Positions 25,571-33,298 of a stretch of 64,000 nucleotides of DNA are shown in pieces. The stretch comes from Streptomyces tropicalis (GTDB lineage Bacteria; Actinomycetota; Actinomycetes; Streptomycetales; Streptomycetaceae), in the NCBI RefSeq assembly GCF_029269835.1, contig NZ_JARJBB010000008.1, forward strand, positions 124,001 to 188,000, read 5' to 3'. Made by a program: the position numbers and the translations under genes. Within the stretch, counting starts at the first letter, position 1. Every line of letters starts with the position of its first letter. The notes under the pieces are model-generated. The model saw nothing but the letters and a program-made list of their open reading frames with translations, was not told the DNA's origin and did no database searches.

Positions 25571-25954
25571 ATGGACCCCCTCAGCCCCCTGGAGCAGGCT
25601 CTGCACGCCGCCCGCGCCCTCGTCCTCGCCGACCTGGTGGCGGGCGACGTCGCGCAGGCGGACGTGGTCTCGCTCGTGGAGGACTCCGTCGTCCAGCGCC
25701 GCTGGTGGGTGGAGCAGTGGCCCGAGGGCGCTCCCTTCGTGGCCGGCCTGGTCGCCCAGGACGTCCAGGACGCCCTGCTGGACCGCTACGGGCGCTGGCC
25801 GCTGTGCCCGGTGTGCGGCACCGGCGACCCGCACGCCCTCGGCGTCGAGCCGGAGCTGGGACCCGACCCGCACTGGGTGTGCTCCGAGGCGGGCGTGCGG
25901 GTGGCGCCGGTGGGCGGCCTGGCGCGGGCGACCGGTGGGGGACCCGCCTCGTGA
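25571..25954 (+). CDS. Small hypothetical protein with CxxC motif
   Basis: 127 residues from ATG 25571, two bases after GGAGG. An N-terminal helix (SPLEQALHAARALVLADLVAG) is followed by VEQWPEGAPFVAGLVAQDVQDALLD, then a zinc-ribbon-like CPVCGTGDPHALGVEP and a second Cys in HWVCSEAG. It is co-directional with the DUF4031 gene 25 bases downstream. Conserved in actinobacteria in my recollection; no function assigned. Confidence 0.75.
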   Translation: MDPLSPLEQALHAARALVLADLVAGDVAQADVVSLVEDSVVQRRWWVEQWPEGAPFVAGLVAQDVQDALLDRYGRWPLCPVCGTGDPHALGVEPELGPDPHWVCSEAGVRVAPVGGLARATGGGPAS

Positions 25955-25979
25955 CGGCGCCGCGCCGGAGGGCCGCGGC

Positions 25980-26258
25980 GTGACGGTCTACATCGACCCG
26001 CCCACCTGGCCCGGACACGGGCGCCTGTGGTCGCACGTCGTCAGCGACGTCTCCTACGACGAACTCCACCGCTTCGCCGAGCGCCTGGGCGTGCCGCACC
26101 GCGCCTTCGAACGCGACCACTACGACCTGCCCGCGCACCGGTACGCGGACGCCGTCGCGGCCGGGGCGGTCGAGATCAGCAGCCGCGAGGTGGTGCGGCT
26201 GCTGCACGCGTCCGGGCTGCGCCGCCCCAAGCGCCGCGATCAGGGACGCAGTTCGTAG
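25980..26258 (+). CDS. DUF4031 domain protein
   Basis: 92 residues from GTG 25980, with GGAGGG eight bases before. The sequence VYIDPPTWPGHGRLWSHVVSD at the start and FERDHYDLPAHRYADAVAAGA in the middle are characteristic of DUF4031. The role is unknown. The 3' end overlaps the convergent acetyltransferase gene by 19 bases. Confidence 0.85.
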   Translation: MTVYIDPPTWPGHGRLWSHVVSDVSYDELHRFAERLGVPHRAFERDHYDLPAHRYADAVAAGAVEISSREVVRLLHASGLRRPKRRDQGRSS

Positions 26259-27334
26259 CAGAACTGCGCCGTGCCGCCACCGGCCCCGGCGCTCCCACCG
26301 GCCTCGTCGGCCCGGACGAACCCGGCCCGCTCCAGCACACGCTGCGAGGGGACGTTGGCCCGCTCGACGGTGGCGCACACCGTCCGCACCTCGTCCCGGT
26401 CCAGCGCCCACACGCCCAGCGCGCGCAGCGCCTCCGTGGCGTAGCCGTGACCCCGGGCGGCCTCGGCGAGGTCGTAGCCGATCTCCACGCGCCCCTCGGT
26501 GTCCGGCCGGCCGTGGAAGCCGATGCCGCCGACGGCACGGCCGTCCTCGTGCCGGACGATGACGAACACCCCGAACTCGGGCCGGTGCACCCCCGCTTCG
26601 TACGCCTTGCGCAGGAAGCCGGCGGCGTCCCGCGTGCCCTCGTACGGGCCGCCGGGCACCCAGGAGAAGCCCCCGTCGCCGCCCAGCGCCAGATCACGGG
26701 CGGCGGCGGGGCGCAGGCCGGTCAGGGTCAGGCGGTCGGCGGGCAGGGCGAGGTTGTTGCGCCAGCGCCACTCGGTCACCGCGGCACGGCCGGGCAGCTC
26801 GCCGCGGCCGGTCGCCCACAGCAGCGTCGGCCAGGGCGCGGGACCGGGCTGGACATGCGGGAACAGCCAGGTCAGGACGGCCTCGGCGAGGTCGTCCGAC
26901 GGCGTGTAGGCGAGCCCGAGTCCCTGGGCGAGGTCGTGGGTGTGCAGCAGCACCTCCGCGACGCCCATCGCGGCGAAGCCCTCGCGGTCCGCGCTGCGGA
27001 ACGGGTACGGGTGGAAGGCGCGGGCGCCGGGCGGCGCGGTGTTCACGGCCGCGGCGAGCAGGGCGCCCGTCGCCTCGATCACGTGCAGCAGCCCCGCGTT
27101 GGCGGTGCCCTCGTCCAGGGCGAGGTCGAAGGGCACGTAGTCGTCCTGGGCACCCCCGGCCAGGTTGGCGGCGTAGGCGATCAGGTCGTCGGCCACATGG
27201 ACGGCCGTGGTGTGGCAGTCCCAGTCGAGATTCCCGGCCCTGACGGCCCTCCAGTCGCGGTCGACGGCCGTGCGCAGCACCGCCGTGCAGCCCGCCACGG
27301 CCTCGGCCACCCGGTCCCCATTCATCGGTCGCAT
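26240..27334 (-). CDS. Fusion: maleylpyruvate-isomerase-like domain plus GNAT acetyltransferase
   Basis: 364 residues from ATG 27334. The N-terminal 200 residues resemble the DinB/MDMPI mycothiol-dependent fold (AVLRTAVDRDWRAVRAGNLD with DCHTTAVHVADDLIAY, and AEVLLHTHDLAQGLGL with metal-site histidines). From about 205 a GNAT domain follows: RHEDGRAVGGIGFHG, GYDLAEAARGHGYATEALRA (acetyl-CoA loop) and NVPSQRVLERAGFVR. The two activities are predicted from folds only; substrates are unknown. ATG 27325 is an alternative start. The gene borders the IS remnant. Confidence 0.8.
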   Translation of the reverse strand: MRPMNGDRVAEAVAGCTAVLRTAVDRDWRAVRAGNLDWDCHTTAVHVADDLIAYAANLAGGAQDDYVPFDLALDEGTANAGLLHVIEATGALLAAAVNTAPPGARAFHPYPFRSADREGFAAMGVAEVLLHTHDLAQGLGLAYTPSDDLAEAVLTWLFPHVQPGPAPWPTLLWATGRGELPGRAAVTEWRWRNNLALPADRLTLTGLRPAAARDLALGGDGGFSWVPGGPYEGTRDAAGFLRKAYEAGVHRPEFGVFVIVRHEDGRAVGGIGFHGRPDTEGRVEIGYDLAEAARGHGYATEALRALGVWALDRDEVRTVCATVERANVPSQRVLERAGFVRADEAGGSAGAGGGTAQFCYELRP

Positions 27335-27397
27335 GGGCGCACCCTAGTACTCCAGTGAGATTTATGGCCCTGAGCTGGTCGGCGTCGTTCGCAGGGC

Positions 27398-27657
27398 ATG
27401 GTGGGGATGGTTGATGCCGAGGTGCGGGCGGCGGAACTGGACTTTGTTCGGGCGGGTGGCCGGTTTTCGCGGGTGGATCTTCAGCGGCGGATGCGGGGCT
27501 ACGTGCAGAGCCTGATGTCTCCGGTGGCCCGGCAGAGCAGCTGGCGTTTGGCTGAATGGGCGGGGCAACATGATCGACGCGGATGCGGCATCCACCGCCG
27601 GAAGCCCGTTGGGATCCGGGTGCGGCCCGGGACGACCTTGCGGGGTGCCGTTGCTGA
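27398..27657 (+). pseudogene. IS701-family transposase remnant (truncated, frameshifted)
   Basis: The first 50 codons read FSRVDLQRRMRGYVQSLMSP and SSWRLAEWAGQ, the N-terminus of IS701-type DDE transposases. The match then continues in another frame as ARWDPGAARDDLAG before a TGA at 27655. The remaining 300 or more residues with the DDE triad are missing. No intact inverted repeats were found; the AT-richer flank 27355-27366 may be an old element edge. The remnant marks past insertion next to the toxin operon. Confidence 0.75.
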
Positions 27658-27904
27658 GAAGAGGACCGGCCCGAGTGGTGTGCTTCTGCACATTCTCCGG
27701 TCCCGTCCCCGACCTCGTAACAATCCACGAGATCATGCGCTGAACTGGGCCTGTTCACCAGCTTCATGCCCATGAGTTGTGAGAGTGCTCACGGCCGGTG
27801 AACGAGGCTTTTGCTCGCCCTTTGCGCTCGTGCGATCGTAAAAGGGTGATCGACGGCTAGGGTCGAGCATCCGGGCAGTTAACGGAGGGGGAGGACGTCA
27901 AGTC

Positions 27905-28258
27905 ATGGGTGACAGTGGCGAGATACTCGACATTAAGATCGTCGACCTCAAGGCGGCAGCGCCCCTTTTCGAACATCAAAGCGTTGCCCTTGCACATGCT
28001 CTGACCAAGCTGAAGCAGGGGTTGGCGGAGGCGGGGTCGCCGTGGGGTGACGACGAGCAGGGCGAGAAGTTCCACAAGGTGTACGGCCCGCACGTCCCGC
28101 AGATCGAGCACGCCACCCAGATCCTGGCCGATGGTCTGGCCAGCATTCGCGAGGCCATGGTCGACATGGCGGACGGTCACATCGACAACGAAGAGCTGAT
28201 TCGCAGCATGTTCAGCCGGATCCACGTCGACCACGGCACCGAGGACGACGGCCGGTGA
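27905..28258 (+). CDS. WXG100-like small secretion-partner protein
   Basis: 117 residues from ATG 27905, with a long GGAGGGGGAGG upstream. It is helical, with the loop SPWGDDEQGEKFHKVY, a W-G/x-x-x-F turn typical of ESX/WXG100 relatives in Streptomyces, between two amphipathic helices. Such proteins pair with larger type VII substrates. The stop overlaps the next start (GTGA), so the gene is translationally coupled to the large protein. A TAGGGT box lies near 27858. Confidence 0.78.
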   Translation: MGDSGEILDIKIVDLKAAAPLFEHQSVALAHALTKLKQGLAEAGSPWGDDEQGEKFHKVYGPHVPQIEHATQILADGLASIREAMVDMADGHIDNEELIRSMFSRIHVDHGTEDDGR

Positions 28259-29568
28259 GCGTTGCGGACAAGGCCCGCAAGATCGTCCAAGACATGACCG
28301 GCATGTGGTGGCCGGCGGCCGACGAGGGTGGGTTGCGGCATGCCGCAAGGACGTGGCGGGACTTCGCCGACGACGTCGACGATGTCACGTCCGGTGCCAA
28401 CAAGGCGGCCCGCTCCATCATCGAGCACAACAAGGGCGAGGCCATATCCGCCTTCGACGACCCGTTCTGGCGCCGCTACTACCACGACAAGCGCGGCTGG
28501 CTGAAGGATCTCGCCGACTCCGCCCGCGCCATGGCCAAGGCGCTGGATGCGTATGCGGATTTCATCCACGGGGTGAAGAAGAAGCTGGAGCACGAGCTGG
28601 AGATCGCCGGTGCCACGCTCGTGGTCGGCGGGGCCCTCGCCGTCGTCACCTTCAGCCTCTCCGAGGACGCCGCCGTGGCGGTGGCGGCCGGGATCGCGGA
28701 CGCCGCCGCGGGCCTGGGCGTCGCGGTGTCGGAGGAGATCGCCGCCATCGCGGCCACGACTCTGTCGTCGGCGACGTTCGCCGGCGTCGAATCCGTCGCC
28801 GTGAACCTCGCACTCACCCAGCCCATGGCCATTGCACTGGGCGAGCAGAAGGGCGGTCTCAGCCTCGACGAGGCCCACGATGCCGGGGTGTCCGGCGCCC
28901 TCCTCGGCGGCCTCCTCGGAGGGGCCGGGGCGACGGCGCAGGTCATTCGTTCCGGAGCCCTGCGTAGTTTCTTCGACACCGTCGACATCGATCTGGCCGG
29001 CCCTCGTATGGCCCTGGCCGGGCTCCGGGGGGAGGTCGCGGGAGCCGCTGACGACCTTGCGGCCGGTGACCGCTATGCGATGAGGACCAGCGACTCCGGA
29101 GCCGGGGGCGTGGGCCCGGGAAGGGGGCCGTGGCCCACGGCGAGAGGGGTGGAAGGACCAGCGGCGGGCAAGGAGCTCAAGCCCCCGAACGCGAGGCATA
29201 CGATCTCAGGGTCAGGCCGTGGCGAGGTCAAGGAGGCGAACAGCGTCGTACTTCGCGGCTACGAGCAGGACATCAGCCAGGATGTCTCCGACATCGCTGC
29301 CGGCAAGGGAACCTGGGATCCGAACACCAGTCGCTATGAGGTGAACGGACGCAGCTACGGAGTCGAAGACACAGGCAGGGTGTACCCCGACAGCGGTAAG
29401 GGCATCGTCAAGCTCGACCGGAACGAATACGCCGCGCTCCAGCAGCTCGCGAAAGCCAAGGGGGACATCGACGCTGCACCGCAGTTGACCCGGAATCCAC
29501 GCTTCACAAACAATCCGGAGGCCGTGCAGAAGGCCCTGGACATCTACAACGGGACTTATCCGCAATGA
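28255..29568 (+). CDS. Putative type VII-secreted polymorphic toxin
   Basis: 437 residues from GTG 28255. Residues 1-118 resemble the T7SS secretion-signal domain (GMWWPAADEGGLRHAARTWR and a following four-helix region). Residues about 118-215 are Ala-rich and hydrophobic, as in membrane-passing linkers. A Gly/Pro-rich hinge near 275-320 precedes a C-terminal domain of about 115 residues with HTISGSGRGEVKEANSVVLR, RVYPDSGKGIVKLDRNEY and NPEAVQKALDIYNGTYP. I do not recognise that last domain. By architecture it should be the toxic tip. The next gene, overlapping by four bases, would then be immunity. Confidence 0.72.
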   Translation: MSVADKARKIVQDMTGMWWPAADEGGLRHAARTWRDFADDVDDVTSGANKAARSIIEHNKGEAISAFDDPFWRRYYHDKRGWLKDLADSARAMAKALDAYADFIHGVKKKLEHELEIAGATLVVGGALAVVTFSLSEDAAVAVAAGIADAAAGLGVAVSEEIAAIAATTLSSATFAGVESVAVNLALTQPMAIALGEQKGGLSLDEAHDAGVSGALLGGLLGGAGATAQVIRSGALRSFFDTVDIDLAGPRMALAGLRGEVAGAADDLAAGDRYAMRTSDSGAGGVGPGRGPWPTARGVEGPAAGKELKPPNARHTISGSGRGEVKEANSVVLRGYEQDISQDVSDIAAGKGTWDPNTSRYEVNGRSYGVEDTGRVYPDSGKGIVKLDRNEYAALQQLAKAKGDIDAAPQLTRNPRFTNNPEAVQKALDIYNGTYPQ

Positions 29569-30443
29569 CGTACAACCTCCTCACCGTGGGGTCCTTGATC
29601 CCCGACACCGTCAAGGCCGCGCTTGCCTGGTGCCTGCAGGTGCCTGTGCAGGAGGTGGACGTGGCGGACGAGGCCGGCGACCAGGATCAGCGCAACTGGG
29701 ATGCTCTGGTGCTGTGCGACATGGCAACGCTCCGAGGGGATGTGTCCACTTCCTTGGACATCTACGTCCAGGAAGCGGTGCAACCACAGCCGAGCGAGCA
29801 CGAGCTGGCTTCAGCACTCGCGCGGGCCGCCGAGACCGTGGTGTTCTTTCCGGCCGAGGAAGCGCCGCCGAGTGCGTACTGGTTGGCCACGAAAGAAGGA
29901 CTCGTCACGCGGGCACGCCTGTACGACTCCGACGACGAAGATCCGCATTACACCATCGACAGGGTCGAGGCTCCCGTCGACCGGCTTCCGCATGTGACCG
30001 TCGCCCGCATCCCGGAGGTGGTCCGCGAACTGCGGATCGCCACCCCGCTTGCCGATGCCTTCGACGCGGAGCTGAACAGGTTGCACCCGCGGGAGACCGG
30101 CACCACGGGAACCCCGTTCTGGACGGCGAGCACTCGCCTGCACGCCTGGGAGAAGCTCGTACGGCATCTGGAAGCCGCCTGGGCTCCCTCCGGCTGGTGT
30201 CCGTCCGACCTCTATCGCGAGCGACTCGAAGCGCGAGACGAGCTGGAACGGGTGCGCCATCAGCTCCCGGGAGACCTGGTCGCACTGCTCCAGAACGCAT
30301 TGGATCCCCTGGACACCCTGTTCGCAGAGCTGACAGTCGACGACGTCGACGGCCTGCTCCGCAAGGAACTGGCCTGCACACGGGACACGGCCTCAGCGCC
30401 TGGCTGGTGGTGGAATCGCCGCCCGGACTCCTTGCCCTGGTGA
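29565..30443 (+). CDS. Candidate immunity protein of the toxin operon
   Basis: 292 residues from ATG 29565, in an ATGA overlap with the toxin gene. It is soluble, acidic and Trp-rich, with no signal peptide. Segments: VTVARIPEVVRELRIATPLA near 145-165, HAWEKLVRHLEAAWAPSGWC near 190-210, and a helical C-terminus. No family was recognised. The position immediately after a polymorphic-toxin gene is the standard place for the antidote. Codon usage is less GC-biased than in flanking housekeeping genes, consistent with acquisition. Confidence 0.6.
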   Translation: MTYNLLTVGSLIPDTVKAALAWCLQVPVQEVDVADEAGDQDQRNWDALVLCDMATLRGDVSTSLDIYVQEAVQPQPSEHELASALARAAETVVFFPAEEAPPSAYWLATKEGLVTRARLYDSDDEDPHYTIDRVEAPVDRLPHVTVARIPEVVRELRIATPLADAFDAELNRLHPRETGTTGTPFWTASTRLHAWEKLVRHLEAAWAPSGWCPSDLYRERLEARDELERVRHQLPGDLVALLQNALDPLDTLFAELTVDDVDGLLRKELACTRDTASAPGWWWNRRPDSLPW

Positions 30444-30589
30444 CAGGAGCCGGTGGGCGTATACGAGGTCTCCCCGGCCACGTGTGCGCCCTTTCAGCAG
30501 CCAGCGAGCGGGTGTCGACAACCTGAACGTCGACTTCCTCACTCAGACCCACCAGGCCGGCAAAACCATGTCCCGCAGGCCGCGCGTGA

Positions 30590-31333
30590 TCAGGGCGACA
30601 GCATTTCCAGTTCCGCGGCGAGGTTGCGGCGGGCCCGCTCCTCCCACTGCCCGCGGCCGTGGGGTGTCCTGAACAGGTGGGGAAGGTCCAGGAGTTGGCG
30701 CAGGACCGCGGCACGCCCCTCGCGGAAGGCGTCCTCGGGCACGAAGTGGTACTCGGCGCGGACGTCGGCCGCGTAGGCGGCGTACCGCGCGGGCGGCGCG
30801 GCGAGCACCGCCAGGTCGGCGTCGCACAGCACCTGGCCGTCGCGGTCGCCGGCGGCGGGGTCGTGGGTGACGGTCAGCCGGACCAGCCGGGCCACCTCCG
30901 CCGTCCGGTCCGGGCCCACCCCCGCCTCGGGCAGGGCGCGCTCGGCGAGGCGGGCCGAGCGCTCCTCGTTCTCCGAGCGGTCGGGCAGGTAGACCGCGTC
31001 GTGGAACCAGGCGGCCAGCCGCACCGCGTCCGGGTCGGCCGCGTACCGCTCCAGTGCGTCGACGTGGTCGAGGACCGCGGTGAGGTGCGCGAGCGTGTGG
31101 TACCGCCGCTGCGGCTCCTGCCAGCGGGCGAGCAGCCGGTCGGCGTACGGCAGCGGGTCGGGTCCGGCGCCCTGCCCCCGCGCACCGTCCAGCGCACGGG
31201 CGAAGCGTGCCCGCAGGGCGTCGAGGTCGACGGGGGTGGCGGGACCGGCGGGTCCGGCGGGGGCTGTGGGGGCTGTGGGGTCGGTGGGGCCCGCGGGTCC
31301 GGTGGGATCGGGGCGGTCGGCGGAATCGGCCAT
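30590..31333 (-). CDS. HD-domain protein (predicted metal-dependent phosphohydrolase)
   Basis: 247 residues from ATG 31333. A Pro/Thr-rich head (residues 5-35) precedes the conserved part: RYHTLAHLTAVLDHV with metal-binding His, AAWFHDAVYLPDRSENE carrying the HD dyad near 105, and VTHDPAAGDRDGQVLCDADL with the late Asp. This fits the predicted HD-superfamily hydrolases of about 200 residues. The substrate is unknown. It forms the right edge of the accessory patch; a 146-base gap before it shows no gene. Confidence 0.82.
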   Translation of the reverse strand: MADSADRPDPTGPAGPTDPTAPTAPAGPAGPATPVDLDALRARFARALDGARGQGAGPDPLPYADRLLARWQEPQRRYHTLAHLTAVLDHVDALERYAADPDAVRLAAWFHDAVYLPDRSENEERSARLAERALPEAGVGPDRTAEVARLVRLTVTHDPAAGDRDGQVLCDADLAVLAAPPARYAAYAADVRAEYHFVPEDAFREGRAAVLRQLLDLPHLFRTPHGRGQWEERARRNLAAELEMLSP

Positions 31334-31449
31334 GGGGCCATTGTCCCGGTGGCGGCGGGCGACACGGACGGGTGCGGTGCTCGTGAAGGTGCGCCGCGCA
31401 CCGGCGCCACGGGCCGGATCTCACCCGGTGCTCCGGCCGGAAAGGTCTG

Positions 31450-31483
31450 GCGAGTCGGTGAACCTTTTCGGTCACAGCACTAG
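31450..31483 (+). repeat. Copy 2 of the 34-bp dispersed repeat, promoter-like
   Basis: Matches 17291-17324 at 28 of 34 bases. It ends in GCACTAG, and TAGCGT (31481-31486) lies seven bases before the downstream ATG. GTGAAC (31458-31463) is 17 bases further upstream. It therefore looks like a working -35/-10 promoter for a leaderless message. Confidence 0.6.
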
Positions 31484-31493
31484 CGTGGGCCGC

Positions 31494-32174
31494 ATGACTT
31501 CTGCCGAGACGCACGAGGTACGGGACCCCGAGCTGCCCGGGCGGCTGCTCACCGTCGAGCGGGACGCGCTGATCCCACTGCTGCGATCCAGGCCGGACGC
31601 GGACTTCACGCTGCCCACCGCGGCCTGCCCCGGCTGGACGGTGCGCGACGTCCTCGCGCACTGCTCCGCCGCGCTGCTCAGGGTGGTGGAGGGCCGCTTC
31701 GAGAAGGGCGTGTTCTCGCCCGAGTCCAACGACCGGGACATCGCCGAGCGCGCCGGCTGGCCGCACGCCCGCGTGGTGGACGAGCTGGAACGCGGGATGA
31801 CCGAGGCCGGCCCGCTGATCGCCCGGGCCGGCGGGGCGCTGGACATGATCGCCCTCGGGGAGTGGGTGCACGCGGGCGACGTCCGGGAGACCTTCGGCAC
31901 CGCGGGGGCGTACGAGGGCGACGGACTGCCGTACGCGCTGCCCCTGCTCGCGCACATCACCCGGGGCAACGGACACCTGCCGCTCCACGCCGACCTGGAC
32001 GACCTGGACGAGCCGCTGCGCCTCGGCGAGTCCGACGGGGAGCGCACCCCGGCCCGCTACATCGGCGCCGCCGCCACGCTCGTCCGGCTCTACGCGGGCC
32101 GGCCGGTGCCGCCGCACGGGGCGGACTTCGAGCTGGCCGGGGCGGACCGGGAGGAGCTGAACATCTTCGGGTGA
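31494..32174 (+). CDS. Maleylpyruvate isomerase family mycothiol-dependent protein
   Basis: 226 residues from ATG 31494. MDMPI N-terminal fold: AACPGWTVRDVLAHCSAALL (residues about 42-61) with a metal-site His, and MIALGEWVHAGDVRETFG near 118-135 with the second. The C-terminal part resembles the TIGR03083 group. The family uses mycothiol or resembles DinB thiol transferases; the reaction here is unknown. No Shine-Dalgarno; the 34-bp repeat supplies a probable leaderless promoter. Confidence 0.82.
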   Translation: MTSAETHEVRDPELPGRLLTVERDALIPLLRSRPDADFTLPTAACPGWTVRDVLAHCSAALLRVVEGRFEKGVFSPESNDRDIAERAGWPHARVVDELERGMTEAGPLIARAGGALDMIALGEWVHAGDVRETFGTAGAYEGDGLPYALPLLAHITRGNGHLPLHADLDDLDEPLRLGESDGERTPARYIGAAATLVRLYAGRPVPPHGADFELAGADREELNIFG

Positions 32175-32235
32175 CCCCGGCCCGGCCCGAGGCGACCGCC
32201 TCCTCGGCGCGGCGGCCCGCTCGGCGTACCCTGAG

Positions 32236-32251
32236 ATTGGACTAGACCTGT
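32236..32251 (+). promoter_or_regulatory. dre-like (DasR) operator before cutC
   Basis: ATTGGACTAGACCTGT matches the symmetric dre form ACTGGTCTAGACCAGT at 13 of 16 positions, including the CTAGACC core. It lies 33 bases before the cutC start, in promoter position. Confidence 0.6.
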
Positions 32252-32283
32252 TCGCTCCAGGGGAAACCGAGGAAAGGGGTCCT

Positions 32284-32976
32284 ATGAGCACGCGTGCAGT
32301 CCTGGAGGTGATCGCCCTCGACGCCGGGGACGCGATCGCCGCCCAGGCCGGAGGCGCGGACCGCCTCGAGCTGGTCACCGACATGGCCGCCGACGGGCTC
32401 ACCCCGCCGGTTCCGGTCTTCGCCGCGATCCGCGCCGCCGTCGGCATCCCGCTGCGGGTGATGCTGCGGCTCGCGGACGGCTTCGCCGCGGACGACGTGG
32501 AGCGGCTGGTCCGGGTCGCCGGGGACCTGCGGGCCGAGGGCGCCGAGGAGTTCGTGCTCGGCTTCCTCGACGCGGACGGCGCGGCCGACCTGGCCGTCGT
32601 GGAGCGGCTGGCCGCCGTGCTGGAGGGCTGCCGGTGGACCTTCCACCGCGCCATCGACCGGGCCGCCGACCGGGAGGCCCTGCGCAAGCAGCTGGACGGA
32701 CTGCCCGGCCTCGACACCTATCTGACCGCGGGCGCGGCGAGCGGCGTCGACGACGGCCTGCCCACCCTGGCCGCCGAGGCCGCACGCAGCGGCGAGCCCG
32801 GGTACGAGCAGCGGATCATGGTGGGCGGCGGACTGCGCCTGGAGCACGTGCCGCCGCTGCGCGCCGCCGGGATCGACGCCTTCCACATCGGCGGCGCCGC
32901 CCGCCCAGGCGGCTGGTCCGGCCCGGTCTGCGCCCGGGCCGTCGCACGGTGGCGCTCGGTCCTCGACGGGGAGTGA
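32284..32976 (+). CDS. cutC: CutC family TIM-barrel protein
   Basis: 230 residues from ATG 32284, with AGGAAAGGGG upstream. Family motifs: ALDAGDAIAAQAGGADRLEL (residues about 11-30), VLGFLDADG, TFHRAIDRAADREA near 120, and the C-terminal FHIGGAARP. CutC was named for copper homeostasis in E. coli, but its biochemical role is unclear, and family members often sit in amino-sugar loci elsewhere. The dre-like site in front supports an amino-sugar connection here. A terminator follows directly. Confidence 0.88.
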   Translation: MSTRAVLEVIALDAGDAIAAQAGGADRLELVTDMAADGLTPPVPVFAAIRAAVGIPLRVMLRLADGFAADDVERLVRVAGDLRAEGAEEFVLGFLDADGAADLAVVERLAAVLEGCRWTFHRAIDRAADREALRKQLDGLPGLDTYLTAGAASGVDDGLPTLAAEAARSGEPGYEQRIMVGGGLRLEHVPPLRAAGIDAFHIGGAARPGGWSGPVCARAVARWRSVLDGE

Positions 32977-32977
32977 G

Positions 32978-33008
32978 CCGGGCCCCGTCCCGGAACGGGC
33001 CGGGGCCC
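32978..33008 (+). terminator. cutC terminator
   Basis: CGGGCCCC (32978-32985) pairs with GGGGCCCG (33001-33008), with an inner CCCG/CGGG extension. It begins two bases after the stop codon. Confidence 0.7.
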
Positions 33009-33298
33009 GCGCGACGCCGTGCGGGGCGGACGCCCGGGTCCCGGCGCCGCGCTCCCGGACGGGTCGGGCCCTGCGGGGACACGCCGGACCGGACGGGAGC
33101 CCGGGCCCTCGCCCGGTCTCTCGCGCTCACGCCGGCCGCTACCCTCGCGCCGGCCTCTCGCGCTCGCCCGGCGGCTCGGGCGTGCCCGGCCTGCCGGAGC
33201 GCTGCACCGGACGGCGCACCCGGACGGCGCACCCGGGCGGCGGGCCCGGCGCGGCGGGTGCGTCCGTGCGGCGGCGTGGGGCGGGGACCCGGCCGGGC
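33009..33298. other. Non-coding gap between convergent cutC and helicase genes
   Basis: 290 bases of very GC-rich sequence with short CGGACGGCGCACC repeats near 33210-33240. All frames are open, but none shows a gene-like start or family similarity. I see no gene. Confidence 0.5.

Noticed and set aside
27340..27900. Intact IS element with inverted repeats
   Set aside because: Only the N-terminal transposase part is present, with a frameshift. No matching terminal repeats or target duplication could be found.
30444..30589. Fourth gene of the toxin operon
   Set aside because: The 146-base gap has a short reverse frame with plausible residues but no start or stop pattern fitting a gene. It may be a decayed fragment.
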